Shown in pieces: positions 8,499 through 17,916 of a stretch of DNA of 64,000 nt. Source of the stretch: Actinomycetaceae bacterium (GTDB lineage Bacteria > Actinomycetota > Actinomycetes > Actinomycetales > Actinomycetaceae); assembly GCA_030527545.1 (NCBI GenBank), contig JAUNAP010000004.1, positions 115,552 through 179,551 of the forward strand, written 5' to 3'. The first letter of the stretch is position 1; each line of letters begins with the position of its first letter. The notes under the pieces were generated by a model, which saw nothing but the letters and a program-made list of their open reading frames with translations, was not told the DNA's origin and ran no database searches. The position numbers and the translations under genes were made by a program.

Positions 8499-9224
8499 TT
8501 ACGGCATAATGATCCCGGCAAAGCGACCCGTGGTCCCGTCGCGCCGGTAGGAATACAGCCTCGTGTCTTCGGCTGTGCAACGCTTCGAGATAAAGGCGAC
8601 ATTGCAACCCACCTCACGCAGTTGGGCGACGACGGCCGAACGCAGATCGAGAGAGGGCGTCGCTCTGCGCGTCGTTGCCCACGCCGCCGGAACAAGCTGG
8701 CTAACGTGGGTCCGCAGATCCGCGGGGACTTCGTAGCAGCGCGCACAAATGCAAGGGCCAACAGCCGCGTGGAGGCGATCGGGGCTAACGCCACATCTGC
8801 GCAGCACCCGAGATGTCTCCGCGACGATGTTGTTGACGACACCGGCCCGCCCCGCGTGCACCGCTGCGAGATAACGCCCGTCGTCGGAGGCGATGAGAAC
8901 GGGGACGCAATCGGCAACCATGACGCCAAGCGCAGGCAGCCCCAGCCCGACGCGCCGAAAATCAGCGACGTCGACGACGAGACTATCTGCCACGGGCGTC
9001 AGGTGAGTGTAACCCGCACGCACGCGCTCGACACGAGCCGAATGGGTCTGCTTCATCCAGACCACCTCGTGACCGATCGCGTCGTCGACGATCCGGCGGT
9101 TCTGCGCTACAGCCGCCGGATCGTCGCCCACGTGCGGGCCGAGATTGAGGGTGTCGTAGGGCGCCTGCGACACACCCCCGCGACGATTGGTGAAAACCGC
9201 GCGCGCTCCCCCTAGGGCGAACAC
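8499..9224 (-). CDS. pgeF: Peptidoglycan-editing/purine nucleoside enzyme PgeF (YfiH, laccase domain)
   Basis: A 241-residue multicopper polyphenol oxidase-domain protein. Family members were named laccases, but later work assigned purine nucleoside phosphorylase or adenosine deaminase activity and a peptidoglycan editing role. The metal-site motifs are visible: WMKQTHSARVE with the first His, VADCVPVLIA with the Cys, and AAVHAGRAGVV with the second His. GPCICARCYEV follows. It sits directly behind ftsZ, 6 nt downstream of its stop, which is the standard actinobacterial ftsZ-pgeF-sepF order. Confidence 0.93.
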   Translation of the reverse strand: MFALGGARAVFTNRRGGVSQAPYDTLNLGPHVGDDPAAVAQNRRIVDDAIGHEVVWMKQTHSARVERVRAGYTHLTPVADSLVVDVADFRRVGLGLPALGVMVADCVPVLIASDDGRYLAAVHAGRAGVVNNIVAETSRVLRRCGVSPDRLHAAVGPCICARCYEVPADLRTHVSQLVPAAWATTRRATPSLDLRSAVVAQLREVGCNVAFISKRCTAEDTRLYSYRRDGTTGRFAGIIMP

Positions 9225-9230
9225 GTTGGC

Positions 9231-10535
9231 CTACCGCAAGAACTCGGGGATATCGAGGTCATCCTCGCCGTCGTCATCGAAAACACGCGGAACTTCCAGC
9301 GAGCTGCGCGACTTTGCCGTCCGCTCCTCCGAGACATAGAGAGGAACCTCGTGCGTGTGCGCACGCTGGGTCGTCGTGTAGGGAAGCTCGGGCTCCGGCT
9401 CTTCCGAGACGACCTGCGCCCTACGCGAGGACGGGCGGGGGGCATCAATCGTCGCGCGGTGTGACGCGGTACGCGGGGCCGACTCGACGCTATCGCTCAC
9501 GCGACTCGCCCGCGGGCTCGGAACCGGGGGGATCTCCGGCACGCGCATCCGCGGCGCCGCTTCGGCCTCGTCCGTGTCGTCTTCTCCGCCGTCAGGATCG
9601 AAGCCTGCCGCGATGACGGTGACGCGTACCTCGTCGCCGAGTGCCTCGTCGATGTCTTGACCGAAGATGATGTTGGCTTCCTCGTGAGCCGACTCGCGAA
9701 CAAGCTCGGCCGCCTCGCGCATCTCCTGCAACGACACATTGGACCCGCCCTGGAAGAAGATGAGCGCACCGTGCGCACCGTCGATCTTCGCCTCAAGCAA
9801 CGGCGAAGAAATGGCGGCATCCGTGGCCGCGATGCAGCGACCCTCGCCGGTTGCCGTGCCAATACCCATGAGCGCCGTACCCGCGTCCTTGAGGATCGAC
9901 TTAACGTCGGCGAAGTCAACGTTGATCATCGCGTTCTTCGTGATGACATCGGTCACTCCCTGGACGCCTGAACGCAAGACATCGTCGGCGGCACGGAAGG
10001 CCTCGATGACCGAAATGTTCGCATCAGAGATCTCCAGGAGACGATCGTTGGGGATGACGATGAGCGCGTCAACCTCCTCGCGCAGCGACGCGATGCCCGT
10101 GGCCGCCTGCTTGGAGCGCCGCGTCCCCTCGAATCCAAAGGGACGGGTGACGACGCCAACGGTGAGAGCGCCCTGCTGTCGGGCAATGCGCGCGACCACG
10201 GGAGCGGCGCCCGTACCCGTGCCGCCGCCCTCGCCCGCGGTGACGAAGACCATGTCGGCGTCACGGAGGACGTCTTCGATGTCCTCCACGTGCGACTCCG
10301 CCGCCTTCTGGCCCACCGCCGGGTCGGCCCCCGCGCCGAGACCGCGGGTCTCCTCACGCCCGATGTCGAGCTTGACGTCGGCATCCGAGGCCAACAGTGC
10401 CTGCGCATCGGTGTTGATGGCAATGAATTCGACGCCCTTGAGACCGGCCTCGATCATTCGATTGACGGCGTTGCCGCCGCCGCCGCCAACGCCAACGACC
10501 TTGAGCACTGCCAAGTAGTTTTCCGGTGTGGCCAC
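9231..10535 (-). CDS. ftsZ: Cell division GTPase FtsZ
   Basis: A tubulin-like GTPase of 434 residues that forms the Z ring. The GTP-binding loop GGGTGTG is at 103-109, with the N-terminal [15 protein letters not shown] glycine stretch and the T7 segment [11 protein letters not shown] that completes the active site. After the globular core (to about 320) a disordered linker of roughly 100 residues leads to the conserved C-terminal peptide [10 protein letters not shown], the SepF docking site. GTG 10535 is preferred because GGAAGGG precedes it; an in-frame start at 10565 would add residues outside the conserved core. Part of the dcw cluster, with its own upstream dyad. Confidence 0.97.
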   Translation of the reverse strand: MATPENYLAVLKVVGVGGGGGNAVNRMIEAGLKGVEFIAINTDAQALLASDADVKLDIGREETRGLGAGADPAVGQKAAESHVEDIEDVLRDADMVFVTAGEGGGTGTGAAPVVARIARQQGALTVGVVTRPFGFEGTRRSKQAATGIASLREEVDALIVIPNDRLLEISDANISVIEAFRAADDVLRSGVQGVTDVITKNAMINVDFADVKSILKDAGTALMGIGTATGEGRCIAATDAAISSPLLEAKIDGAHGALIFFQGGSNVSLQEMREAAELVRESAHEEANIIFGQDIDEALGDEVRVTVIAAGFDPDGGEDDTDEAEAAPRMRVPEIPPVPSPRASRVSDSVESAPRTASHRATIDAPRPSSRRAQVVSEEPEPELPYTTTQRAHTHEVPLYVSEERTAKSRSSLEVPRVFDDDGEDDLDIPEFLR

Positions 10536-10556
10536 GCTGGTCCCTTCCTTATCCCC

Positions 10557-10581
10557 AACCCTCAAGCTCTAGCTGAAGGTT
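10557..10581 (-). promoter_or_regulatory. Imperfect dyad in the ftsZ leader
   Basis: A 25-bp near-palindrome with arms AACCCTCAAGCT and AGCTGAAGGTT lies 22-46 nt upstream of the ftsZ GTG in the 134-nt ftsQ-ftsZ gap. The gap and the TTAAC/TATG-rich stretch beside the dyad suggest an independent ftsZ promoter, as is usual in actinobacteria. Whether the dyad acts on DNA or RNA cannot be told. Confidence 0.45.
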
Positions 10582-10669
10582 AACGTTATGTCGTGTTTCT
10601 TACGCGTGTCTTCATGGTAGAAACTCGTCCCCCAGGACGCATCTTTGCTCGCGCGTGTCGCACGATTTC

Positions 10670-11665
10670 CTACCTCGTCGTTGGATTGATCGGATCGGTC
10701 ACGTCGTAGTGGTTCGCCTGCCGCTGCAAAAGAACGGCGATGACACGTGCCTTCAGTTGTGCGTCGTCACTGGTTCCCCACTCCACGTCACCGCCGCTCT
10801 TGAGCACGAGCCTCGTCCCAGCTTTACCCACGACGACCTCGCTGACCTGCGTCCTGGTCTCCTCGCTAAGCGCCTCGATAATGCGCGCGGCCTCGACACG
10901 ACCGGCGTGCGCGTCGACGCCGTCAATCCTCGCCGTCACGAGCCCCTCCCCCTGGCCCTCAGGGCGCGAAACGACCGCACCGCCGCTAGCTAGCAGCTCG
11001 GTATCCGACAAGATCGCCACTGCCTGTCGAACGCTGAGACGAATCCGTAACCCGTGGGGATAGTCCTTCTCCACCTCGACGTCTTTAATCCAAGCATCCT
11101 TCGCTGAAATCCGATCGGCAATGGCATCACTGTCAAGACGCGGAAGTGGAGTTCCCTCCAGGGAACCGAGGTCTTTGCTGATACTTGCGGCGTCGACCGG
11201 GGCCTGCGCACCCATGACGGTGATGCGATGCGCCTCCAGCGCAAACAGAGGCGAAAAACCCACAGCGTAGACAGCAATGAGCAGCACGACGAGGGCAGCG
11301 AGGAGGCCCATGCGCACATGCACGCGCCGTCGCCGTTGTTTCGTGCGCCGTTCTTCAAGCTTTCGGGCCAGCGCCGTCGTCACGACAGACTCAGCGGCCG
11401 GTGTCGTTGTATGCGATGCCGACGTGCTCTTCGAGCCTTGGGCAGTGATCGCCGTCTCCCGCCTGGTCACCCGCGTAAGAGCCGCGCGATCGCGCGATGT
11501 AACCGCCGTTTTCTTCCCGTGCTCCTCACGGGCGCGCCGGCGGAAGGCCGAGCCTGACGGCGACGGAGACTGTGGGAGCGCCGGATCCGCACCGGCCTCA
11601 CCGCCGTGAGCCACTGAGCGCGCAGACTCACTCGCCGCGCGTGGAAGGGGCGGGCGTTTAGCCAT
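10670..11665 (-). CDS. ftsQ: Divisome protein FtsQ with long N-terminal cytoplasmic region
   Basis: A bitopic divisome protein of 331 residues that links early and late division proteins. Residues 1-118 are a Ser/Ala/Arg-rich cytoplasmic extension. The transmembrane helix follows at about 119-140 (MGLLAALVVLLIAVYAVGF), then the POTRA domain (FALEAHRITVMGAQ..., about 142-212) and the FtsQ beta domain. The start is ATG 11665, which overlaps the end of murC by 8 bp, so translational coupling is likely. The cytoplasmic tail is on the long side for FtsQ and rich in low-complexity sequence. Confidence 0.9.
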   Translation of the reverse strand: MAKRPPLPRAASESARSVAHGGEAGADPALPQSPSPSGSAFRRRAREEHGKKTAVTSRDRAALTRVTRRETAITAQGSKSTSASHTTTPAAESVVTTALARKLEERRTKQRRRRVHVRMGLLAALVVLLIAVYAVGFSPLFALEAHRITVMGAQAPVDAASISKDLGSLEGTPLPRLDSDAIADRISAKDAWIKDVEVEKDYPHGLRIRLSVRQAVAILSDTELLASGGAVVSRPEGQGEGLVTARIDGVDAHAGRVEAARIIEALSEETRTQVSEVVVGKAGTRLVLKSGGDVEWGTSDDAQLKARVIAVLLQRQANHYDVTDPINPTTR

Positions 11666-13016
11666 ACATCCGCTCCAGCTCTGCGACGATGACATCAGCG
11701 ACCGTCGTGATCGACCCGGCCCCCACCGTGACGAGGACGTCACCCTTTAGCGCGTGAGACGCAAGCAGCCTGCCGGCCTCATTCATGTCCGCGACATAGG
11801 CTCCCTTCTCCATCGCGTCGGTAATGAGCCGCGACGTAACCTGCGGATCGGGATCCTCTCGGGCGGCGAAAACATCGGTGACGATTGCCTCGTCCGCCCC
11901 CGCAAGAGCCCTGGCGAATTCGGCGGCAAAGGCCTTCGTCCGCGAGAACAAGTGGGGCTGAAAGACGACGCGCACCTGCCCCGAGGCCACCTGTCTCGCC
12001 TGCTCGATAAGAGCGGCGACCTCTGTCGGATGATGCGCGTAGTCGTCGACGACGCGTACACCGCCGACAACGCCGCGCGTATCGAAGCGCCGACCGGTCC
12101 CCCTAAACGCCGCCAGTGCCCGCGCCATCGTCGAACGTTCAACCCCCGCGGTAACGCCAACCAACCAGGCGGCCGTGGCATTGAGAATATTGTGTGCACC
12201 CGGTACCGGAACCACCAGCTGAGTGGAGTGAGAGCGGTAGACAATGTCGATCGACGAACTATCCCCTGCCAGCACCTCGCTGCAGATCCGCGCGTCGGCC
12301 TCCACTCCATGACCGTAGGTAACCGTCTCGATCCCCTCTGCCCGCGCCCGCCTGGCGAGCCTGGCCGAGCCTTCATCATCGGCACAGGCGATGAGGGTCC
12401 CCCCATCCCCAAGGAGCGAAGCAAAATCGACGAAAGCCTCATCGACGGCTTCGGCGGAACCATAATGATCGAGATGATCCGGTTCGATGTTGGTGACGAC
12501 CGCGATGCGAGGCTCATAGTTAAGGAACGAGCCGTCCGACTCGTCGGCCTCGGCGATGAACAGCTTGCCCTTGCCGATGTGGGCGCCCGATTCGAATCCC
12601 TTGACGAGTGAGCCCACAGCGAACGAGGGATCCTCTCCGGCCGCATTGAGGGCGGCCGCGGCCATACCTGCCGTCGTCGTCTTACCGTGCGTGCCGGCAA
12701 TGGCGACGAAGTCGAGTCCCCGAGCTGCCAGGGCGAGCGCCTGAGAACGGTGAATGATCTCTTGCCCTCGCTCGCGTGCCCGCGCGAGCTCTGGATCGGT
12801 GGGGCGTATCGCCGTTGACACGACGACGGTGGCCTGAGGTGGGACGCGTTGCGGATCGTGCCCGCTCCACACCGTCACACCCGCGCGCGAAAGCCGTTCA
12901 AGGGTGGCCGAGGGGCGTTGATCCGAACCGGTCACCTCGTGTCCACGCGCGAGCAGTAGTTCGGCAACGACGCTCATGCCGGCGCCGCCACAGCCGATGA
13001 GATGGTAGGCACTCAT
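11658..13016 (-). CDS. murC: UDP-N-acetylmuramate--L-alanine ligase
   Basis: This 452-residue Mur ligase adds L-alanine to UDP-MurNAc, the first amino acid of the peptidoglycan stem. The N-terminal Rossmann motif LIGCGGAGMS, the ATP-binding P-loop GTHGKTTTAG near 110-119 and the VVDDYAHHPTEV motif in the C-terminal domain are all present. The ATG overlaps the murG stop by 4 bp, and the end overlaps ftsQ. No ddl gene follows, unlike in many other phyla. Confidence 0.96.
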   Translation of the reverse strand: MSAYHLIGCGGAGMSVVAELLLARGHEVTGSDQRPSATLERLSRAGVTVWSGHDPQRVPPQATVVVSTAIRPTDPELARARERGQEIIHRSQALALAARGLDFVAIAGTHGKTTTAGMAAAALNAAGEDPSFAVGSLVKGFESGAHIGKGKLFIAEADESDGSFLNYEPRIAVVTNIEPDHLDHYGSAEAVDEAFVDFASLLGDGGTLIACADDEGSARLARRARAEGIETVTYGHGVEADARICSEVLAGDSSSIDIVYRSHSTQLVVPVPGAHNILNATAAWLVGVTAGVERSTMARALAAFRGTGRRFDTRGVVGGVRVVDDYAHHPTEVAALIEQARQVASGQVRVVFQPHLFSRTKAFAAEFARALAGADEAIVTDVFAAREDPDPQVTSRLITDAMEKGAYVADMNEAGRLLASHALKGDVLVTVGAGSITTVADVIVAELERMYG

Positions 13017-14122
13017 GAGCGGGAGACTCCTTCGATGAGACGGGCGAGTTGCTGGGCTGCGTCGAGTCGTCCACAGGTCCGGGCCCGGGTGGCCATGCGC
13101 GTGCGTGCGTCTGTGTCGCTCATGAGTCGACCGGCAACCTCGATGAGCTTCTCGGCGCTCGCATCGGCATTTGCGATCGTGAGCGCACCTCCCGCCGCAA
13201 CGACGTCGCTGGCGTTAAGTCGCTGCTCGCCGTTGCCGATGGCAAGGGGAATGTAGATCGCGGGGATCCCCAGAGCACTCACCTCGGCGACGGTTCCGGC
13301 GCCCGATCGCGCAATGACGAGGTCGGCGAGGGCGAAGGCCTCCTCCATGTCCGTGACATAGTCGAGGAGGACGTAGTCGCTCGCGCGCCGGCGGAGCTGT
13401 TCCACCGCCTCAACCTTCCCCTTGCCGCAGATGTGAAGGATCTGCCATTGAGCGGGTAGACGATCGCTTGCTTCGGCAACGGCGGTGTTGATGGTGAGGG
13501 CGCCGAGGGAACCACCGGTGACCACGAGGACGGGACGTTGCGGATCGAGCCCGAAGCGTTGACAGGCGCGGCGGCGACGCTCCATCGCCCTGCCCTCGGC
13601 CATGTCGGTGGCCAGATCAGCGATCGCCGGACGCAGCGGCAGACCGATCGTGTGGGTTTCTCCACGGCGCGCACGCAGGCGAGTTGAGGCGAACGTGAGA
13701 GCGACCACGTCGGCCCACCGGGCCCCCAGTTTGTTCGCCAGTCCGGGCCGCGCGTTTTGCTCGTGGATGACGACCGGCACCCCTTCGGCGCGTGCCGCCA
13801 AGTAGAGCGGCGTGGATGCGTATCCGCCGAAACCGCACGCGGCCCGAGCCTCGCTCTGGCGCAGCACATGCCTCAACTTGGCGACCTCTCGACGCATAGC
13901 AAACGGCAGGGAGGCGAGCTTAGGGCTCGGTTTGCGCGGCAAAGGGATCTTCTCGATGGTGACGAGTTCCAGCCCCGCAGCCGGGACCAGATCGGCCTCG
14001 AGCCCGCTGGCGGTCCCCACGCACACGACCCGCGCGTCACCCAGATGGGAGGCGGTGGCGAGCATGGGATTGACGTGTCCGGCCGTACCACCGCCGGCCA
14101 CTACGTAGACGGGTTTAGCCAC
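13013..14122 (-). CDS. murG: Lipid II-forming N-acetylglucosaminyltransferase MurG
   Basis: A 369-residue GT28-family peripheral membrane glycosyltransferase that adds GlcNAc to lipid I to give lipid II. The N-terminal G loop GGGTAGHVNPM, the GFGGYASTPLYLAA motif, the GGSLGALTINTAV loop and the UDP-GlcNAc-binding segment DLVIARSGAGTVAEVSALG are visible. It overlaps ftsW by 8 bp and murC by 4 bp, in the core of the dcw operon. Confidence 0.96.
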   Translation of the reverse strand: MAKPVYVVAGGGTAGHVNPMLATASHLGDARVVCVGTASGLEADLVPAAGLELVTIEKIPLPRKPSPKLASLPFAMRREVAKLRHVLRQSEARAACGFGGYASTPLYLAARAEGVPVVIHEQNARPGLANKLGARWADVVALTFASTRLRARRGETHTIGLPLRPAIADLATDMAEGRAMERRRRACQRFGLDPQRPVLVVTGGSLGALTINTAVAEASDRLPAQWQILHICGKGKVEAVEQLRRRASDYVLLDYVTDMEEAFALADLVIARSGAGTVAEVSALGIPAIYIPLAIGNGEQRLNASDVVAAGGALTIANADASAEKLIEVAGRLMSDTDARTRMATRARTCGRLDAAQQLARLIEGVSRS

Positions 14123-15392
14123 GTGATGCCTTCTTCCTTCTCAGTCGCCCAAAGGCGATCGACCGATCGATGGCACGCCGGGGTTTTGCCAGCCGCTCTC
14201 GCGCCCCCGGTTCGGCGCGCGCACACGCAAGCACGATCCCCATCATCGTCATCGTCGATAGCAGCGATGATCCGCCCGAGGAGACGAATGGCAAGGGCAC
14301 ACCGACGACGGGACCCCAGCCGATAACGACGGCGATGTTGATGAGGGCCTGACCGATGATCCAGCCCATCGCCCCCACCGCAATGACCTTCGCGCCCGGA
14401 TCCGTAGCCGCCACCATGAGACGGTAAAGCCCCCACGCCAAAGCGACGAAGAGGAGGAGAACTGCGAGAGTCCCGATGAGACCGAATTCCTCGCCGAGGA
14501 TCGCGAAGATAAAGTCCGTGTGCGCCTCGGGCAGATAATTCCATTTCTGCCGTGACGCGCCCGGGCCCACGCCCAGCAGACCTCCCGTACCCAGGCCCCA
14601 GGCGGCGCGCACCTGCTGCAGATCGATGCCGAGCTCGTCCTTGGAACTAGAAAAAATGGCGGCGACGCGGGCGCGTCGCGAAGGCGAGACCCCGATGGCC
14701 ACGCCGACGCAAAAGACGCCGAGGCCGCCCAGGAGAAAGAGCCACCGCTTGGGCACGCCTAAGTAGACGAGCACTGTCGCGAGGATGAGAACGAAGATGA
14801 GGGCGGTACCGAGATCGTGTCCGCCTAAAACCAGGCCGAGAGCAACGAGAGCCGCCGGCGCCACCCACTTGAGAAGATCGCGCATTTTCGTCACATCGAT
14901 CTGCTGGCAGGCGACGACCCAGGCGATGTAGAGGATGAGACCGAGTTTGATGAGCTCGCTGGGCTGGGCCTGAAAACCGGCCACACTGATCCAGTTCTTG
15001 TTTCCGCCTGCCCCCTGTCCCAAGCCGGTGAAGAGAACGACGCCCTGGAGGGCAAGGGATATACCGAAGATGAGGGGCGCGGTCCCGATGAAGAGCTGGT
15101 AGCGCGCCTTCGAGCACAGCGTCATGAGGACGAGTCCGGCCACAAGCAGGAGTGTGGGTTTGAGGAAGCTCAAGAAGGGATTCGAACCGGCCGACAGCTT
15201 CATGATGGTGGTCGCGGAAAACACCATGATGAGGCCGATGAACGCAAGCAAGACAACGAGAAGCCGAATGAGAACGAAGGTGAATCCCGGCGTCGTCGTG
15301 TAGGCGTGCCAGTGCTTTGCCATGGGAGAGTTCGCGTGCGCCTCGAACCTCACCGTGGGGATCGCGCGGGTCACTCGCCTCAAAACGTTCAT
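14115..15392 (-). CDS. ftsW: SEDS peptidoglycan glycosyltransferase FtsW
   Basis: A 425-residue polytopic SEDS protein that polymerises lipid II at the septum together with FtsI. About ten hydrophobic segments are visible. Family motifs include FSATTIM in the first helix, GAGGNKNWISVAGFQAQPSE with the following KLGLILYIAW, the AHTDFIFAILGEEFG loop and the C-terminal PFVSSGGSSLL. The residues before the first helix (1-38) are hydrophilic. The ATG overlaps the murD stop by 4 bp. The family assignment is firm; FtsW rather than RodA follows from position in the cluster. Confidence 0.95.
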   Translation of the reverse strand: MNVLRRVTRAIPTVRFEAHANSPMAKHWHAYTTTPGFTFVLIRLLVVLLAFIGLIMVFSATTIMKLSAGSNPFLSFLKPTLLLVAGLVLMTLCSKARYQLFIGTAPLIFGISLALQGVVLFTGLGQGAGGNKNWISVAGFQAQPSELIKLGLILYIAWVVACQQIDVTKMRDLLKWVAPAALVALGLVLGGHDLGTALIFVLILATVLVYLGVPKRWLFLLGGLGVFCVGVAIGVSPSRRARVAAIFSSSKDELGIDLQQVRAAWGLGTGGLLGVGPGASRQKWNYLPEAHTDFIFAILGEEFGLIGTLAVLLLFVALAWGLYRLMVAATDPGAKVIAVGAMGWIIGQALINIAVVIGWGPVVGVPLPFVSSGGSSLLSTMTMMGIVLACARAEPGARERLAKPRRAIDRSIAFGRLRRKKASRG

Positions 15393-16819
15393 GCGCGCTC
15401 CAAGCCCTCGATCGCCTCGCGGAAAGCCTCACCGCGCGCGCTGTAGTTGGCGAATTGGTCCCACGATGCACACGCAGGAGCGAGGATCACGCTGTTACCG
15501 GGGATCGATAGGGCGACGGCCTCGTTGACGGCGGAGGTCATGATCTCAGGGTGATCCTCGAGTTCAACGACCGCGACATCGGGCGCGCCCCGTCTGAGCG
15601 CCTCCCTCAGCGGCGCGCGGTCGCGGCCGATGAGAACGACCCCGCGTAGCGTGTCCTTGACCGAGGCGACGAGGTCGTCAAAGACTTGCCCCTTGGCGTC
15701 TCCCCCGGCGATCCACACGACGGAGCGCGGCTCCATACCTGTCAGGCTCGCGCGGGCGGCGTGGGAATTGGTGGCCTTGGAATCGTCGATCCAGGTGACC
15801 CCCGTCGCCTGGGACACGACGCTGCGCCGGTGCGCGGCAGGGACGAAGGAGCGCAGGCCCTCGCTGACGGCCTCCGCACTCACCCCTCCGGCGCGCGCCA
15901 GGCCGGCGGCGGCGAGAGCATCGGCGACGATAGGCGCCGCGGGGATTGCTCCACCCAGGTGGGCGAGATCGCCGAACGTCGCGATCTGTTGGGCACTGCG
16001 ACGTCGATCGGCAATGAAGGCGCGGTCGAGCAGGAGATCTTCGACGCAGCCCAGCTGCGAAGGCCCGGGGATCCCGAGGGTGAGACCGACCGCTCGGGCG
16101 CCCTCGACAACGTCGGCGTCTTCGACCATGCGTGTGACGGTGGCATCGCCGACCGGGTAGAGGCAGGCGCGACGAGTGTGCTCGTAAACGCGCGCCTTGT
16201 CGGCGCGATAGGACGCCTCGTCACCGTGCCAGTCAAGGTGGTCCGAGGCGACGTTGAGGCACACGCTCGCCAACGGCGAGACGCTGCTCGTCGTGTGCAG
16301 TTGAAAACTCGATAGCTCGACGACGAGCGCCGAGGTGTCGGCCTCGGTGATCGCCCGCACGACAGGCGTGCCGACGTTACCGCAGGCGCGGGACTTGATG
16401 CCGGCGGCGTCGAGGATGGAAGCGCACATGCCGACCGTCGTCGTCTTGCCGTTCGTTCCCGTTACGCAAAGCCAGTCGCGCCGCCTGCCCAGTTTGCCCT
16501 CGAGCTGCCAGGCGAACTCGATTTCGCTCACGAGCGGAGCGGCGGCGAGCGTGGCTTCAACGTAGAGCGGCTCGTGCGGCGCAATGCCGGGAGAGATGAC
16601 AATGACGTCGGCATCGGCGTATATCTCGCGTGCCTGAGAGGCGTGATCGACGAGACGCGCGTCGAGACGAGGATCCTCGCGACGGACACGATCGACAACG
16701 TCGCTGCGGGTATCAAGGGCAATGATGCGCGCCCCGCAGGCGCGAGCCACCTCGGCGGTGGCCGAACCACTCACCCCCAGGCCGGCGACGACGACGGTGA
16801 CGGTATCGAGGACGTTCAC
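15389..16819 (-). CDS. murD: UDP-MurNAc-L-alanine--D-glutamate ligase
   Basis: A 476-residue Mur ligase that adds D-glutamate to the stem peptide. The Rossmann-like start VVVAGLGVSGSATAEV, the ATP-binding VTGTNGKTTTVGM, the ELSSFQL motif and the C-terminal IDDSKATNSHAA typical of MurD are present. The start is taken as GTG 16819, which overlaps the mraY TGA in GTGA. A longer frame reaching 16921 would lie inside mraY. The gene continues the dcw operon into ftsW. Confidence 0.95.
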   Translation of the reverse strand: MNVLDTVTVVVAGLGVSGSATAEVARACGARIIALDTRSDVVDRVRREDPRLDARLVDHASQAREIYADADVIVISPGIAPHEPLYVEATLAAAPLVSEIEFAWQLEGKLGRRRDWLCVTGTNGKTTTVGMCASILDAAGIKSRACGNVGTPVVRAITEADTSALVVELSSFQLHTTSSVSPLASVCLNVASDHLDWHGDEASYRADKARVYEHTRRACLYPVGDATVTRMVEDADVVEGARAVGLTLGIPGPSQLGCVEDLLLDRAFIADRRRSAQQIATFGDLAHLGGAIPAAPIVADALAAAGLARAGGVSAEAVSEGLRSFVPAAHRRSVVSQATGVTWIDDSKATNSHAARASLTGMEPRSVVWIAGGDAKGQVFDDLVASVKDTLRGVVLIGRDRAPLREALRRGAPDVAVVELEDHPEIMTSAVNEAVALSIPGNSVILAPACASWDQFANYSARGEAFREAIEGLERA

Positions 16820-17916
16820 TGGGCTGCCACCACCCATTCCGCATAGAAGAGGGCAACCCCGAGCACCGCGAAGAGACCGGCGATAATCCAGAACCGTACG
16901 ACAATCGTCACCTCTGGCCACCCCATGAGCTCGAAATGATGGTGCAGCGGCGCCATCTTGAACACGCGCTTATGCGTGAGCTTGAAGACTCCGATCTGGA
17001 TGATGTCGGACACCACGATGAGAACGAAGAGGCCGCCGATAATGACCGCGAGGAACTCGGTGCGTGTGAGGATCGACAGCCCCGCGAAAGCGCCGCCGAG
17101 TGCGAGCGAGCCCGTGTCGCCCATGAAGATCTGCGCCGGGGAGGTGTTCCACCACAAGAAACCAAAGCAGGCACCCACAATCGACACCGCGATGATTGCG
17201 AGGTCGAAGGGGTCGCGCACGGCATAGCAGGCGTGGGCCACCTCCGAATCCGGCAGAGGGCAGCGCTGGTAGGACTGCCACAGTGCGATGACCGCGTAGG
17301 AGCCGAAGGCGAAGAGGCTCGCTCCCGTCGCCAGGCCGTCGAGACCGTCGGTGAGATTGACACCATTCGACCACGCCGTGACAAGAAAATTGACCCACAC
17401 GATCATGAGGATGACGGCGCCGGCAATGCCGAAACGGTAGAAACTCGTCGCGTCAATATCGCGGACGATGGAGATGGCGGCCGAACCGGGCCTATTCCCC
17501 GCAGCATCGGGGGCGATGAGACAGCCGGCAGCGAAAATGATGCCGATAAGCCCCTGGCCAACGATCTTCGCCCAGGGTTTGAGCCCGAGCGAACGCTGCT
17601 TGGAAATCTTGATGTAGTCGTCGAGAAAGCCGATAAGCCCGAGCCCGACGAAGAGGAAGAGCAAAAGCAACGCCGACAGCGACGGCAGCTGGCCCCGGAT
17701 GGCCTCTGCAACGACGAACCCGAGGAGCGCAGCAGCGATAATGACGACACCGCCCATCGTCGGTGTCCCGCGTTTCGTCAGGTGGGCGGTAGGCCCGTCC
17801 TGACGGATGAACTGGCCGTATTCGCGTCGACGAAGGAACCGGATGAATCCCGGCGTCCCCACGAGTGCGGCGACGAGGGAGAGGGCAAGGGCCACGCCAA
17901 TAGCGATCATGCGCAC
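16816..17916 (-). CDS. mraY: Phospho-N-acetylmuramoyl-pentapeptide transferase MraY
   Basis: A 366-residue membrane enzyme that moves phospho-MurNAc-pentapeptide to undecaprenyl phosphate, giving lipid I. About ten hydrophobic helices are seen. Signature motifs are TKRGTPTMGG, GFLDDYIKI with the catalytic Asp pair, NLTDGLDGLATG, FMGDTGSLALGG and PLHHHFELMGWPE. It overlaps murF by 10 bp and murD by 4 bp. Confidence 0.97.
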   Translation of the reverse strand: MRMIAIGVALALSLVAALVGTPGFIRFLRRREYGQFIRQDGPTAHLTKRGTPTMGGVVIIAAALLGFVVAEAIRGQLPSLSALLLLFLFVGLGLIGFLDDYIKISKQRSLGLKPWAKIVGQGLIGIIFAAGCLIAPDAAGNRPGSAAISIVRDIDATSFYRFGIAGAVILMIVWVNFLVTAWSNGVNLTDGLDGLATGASLFAFGSYAVIALWQSYQRCPLPDSEVAHACYAVRDPFDLAIIAVSIVGACFGFLWWNTSPAQIFMGDTGSLALGGAFAGLSILTRTEFLAVIIGGLFVLIVVSDIIQIGVFKLTHKRVFKMAPLHHHFELMGWPEVTIVVRFWIIAGLFAVLGVALFYAEWVVAAQ

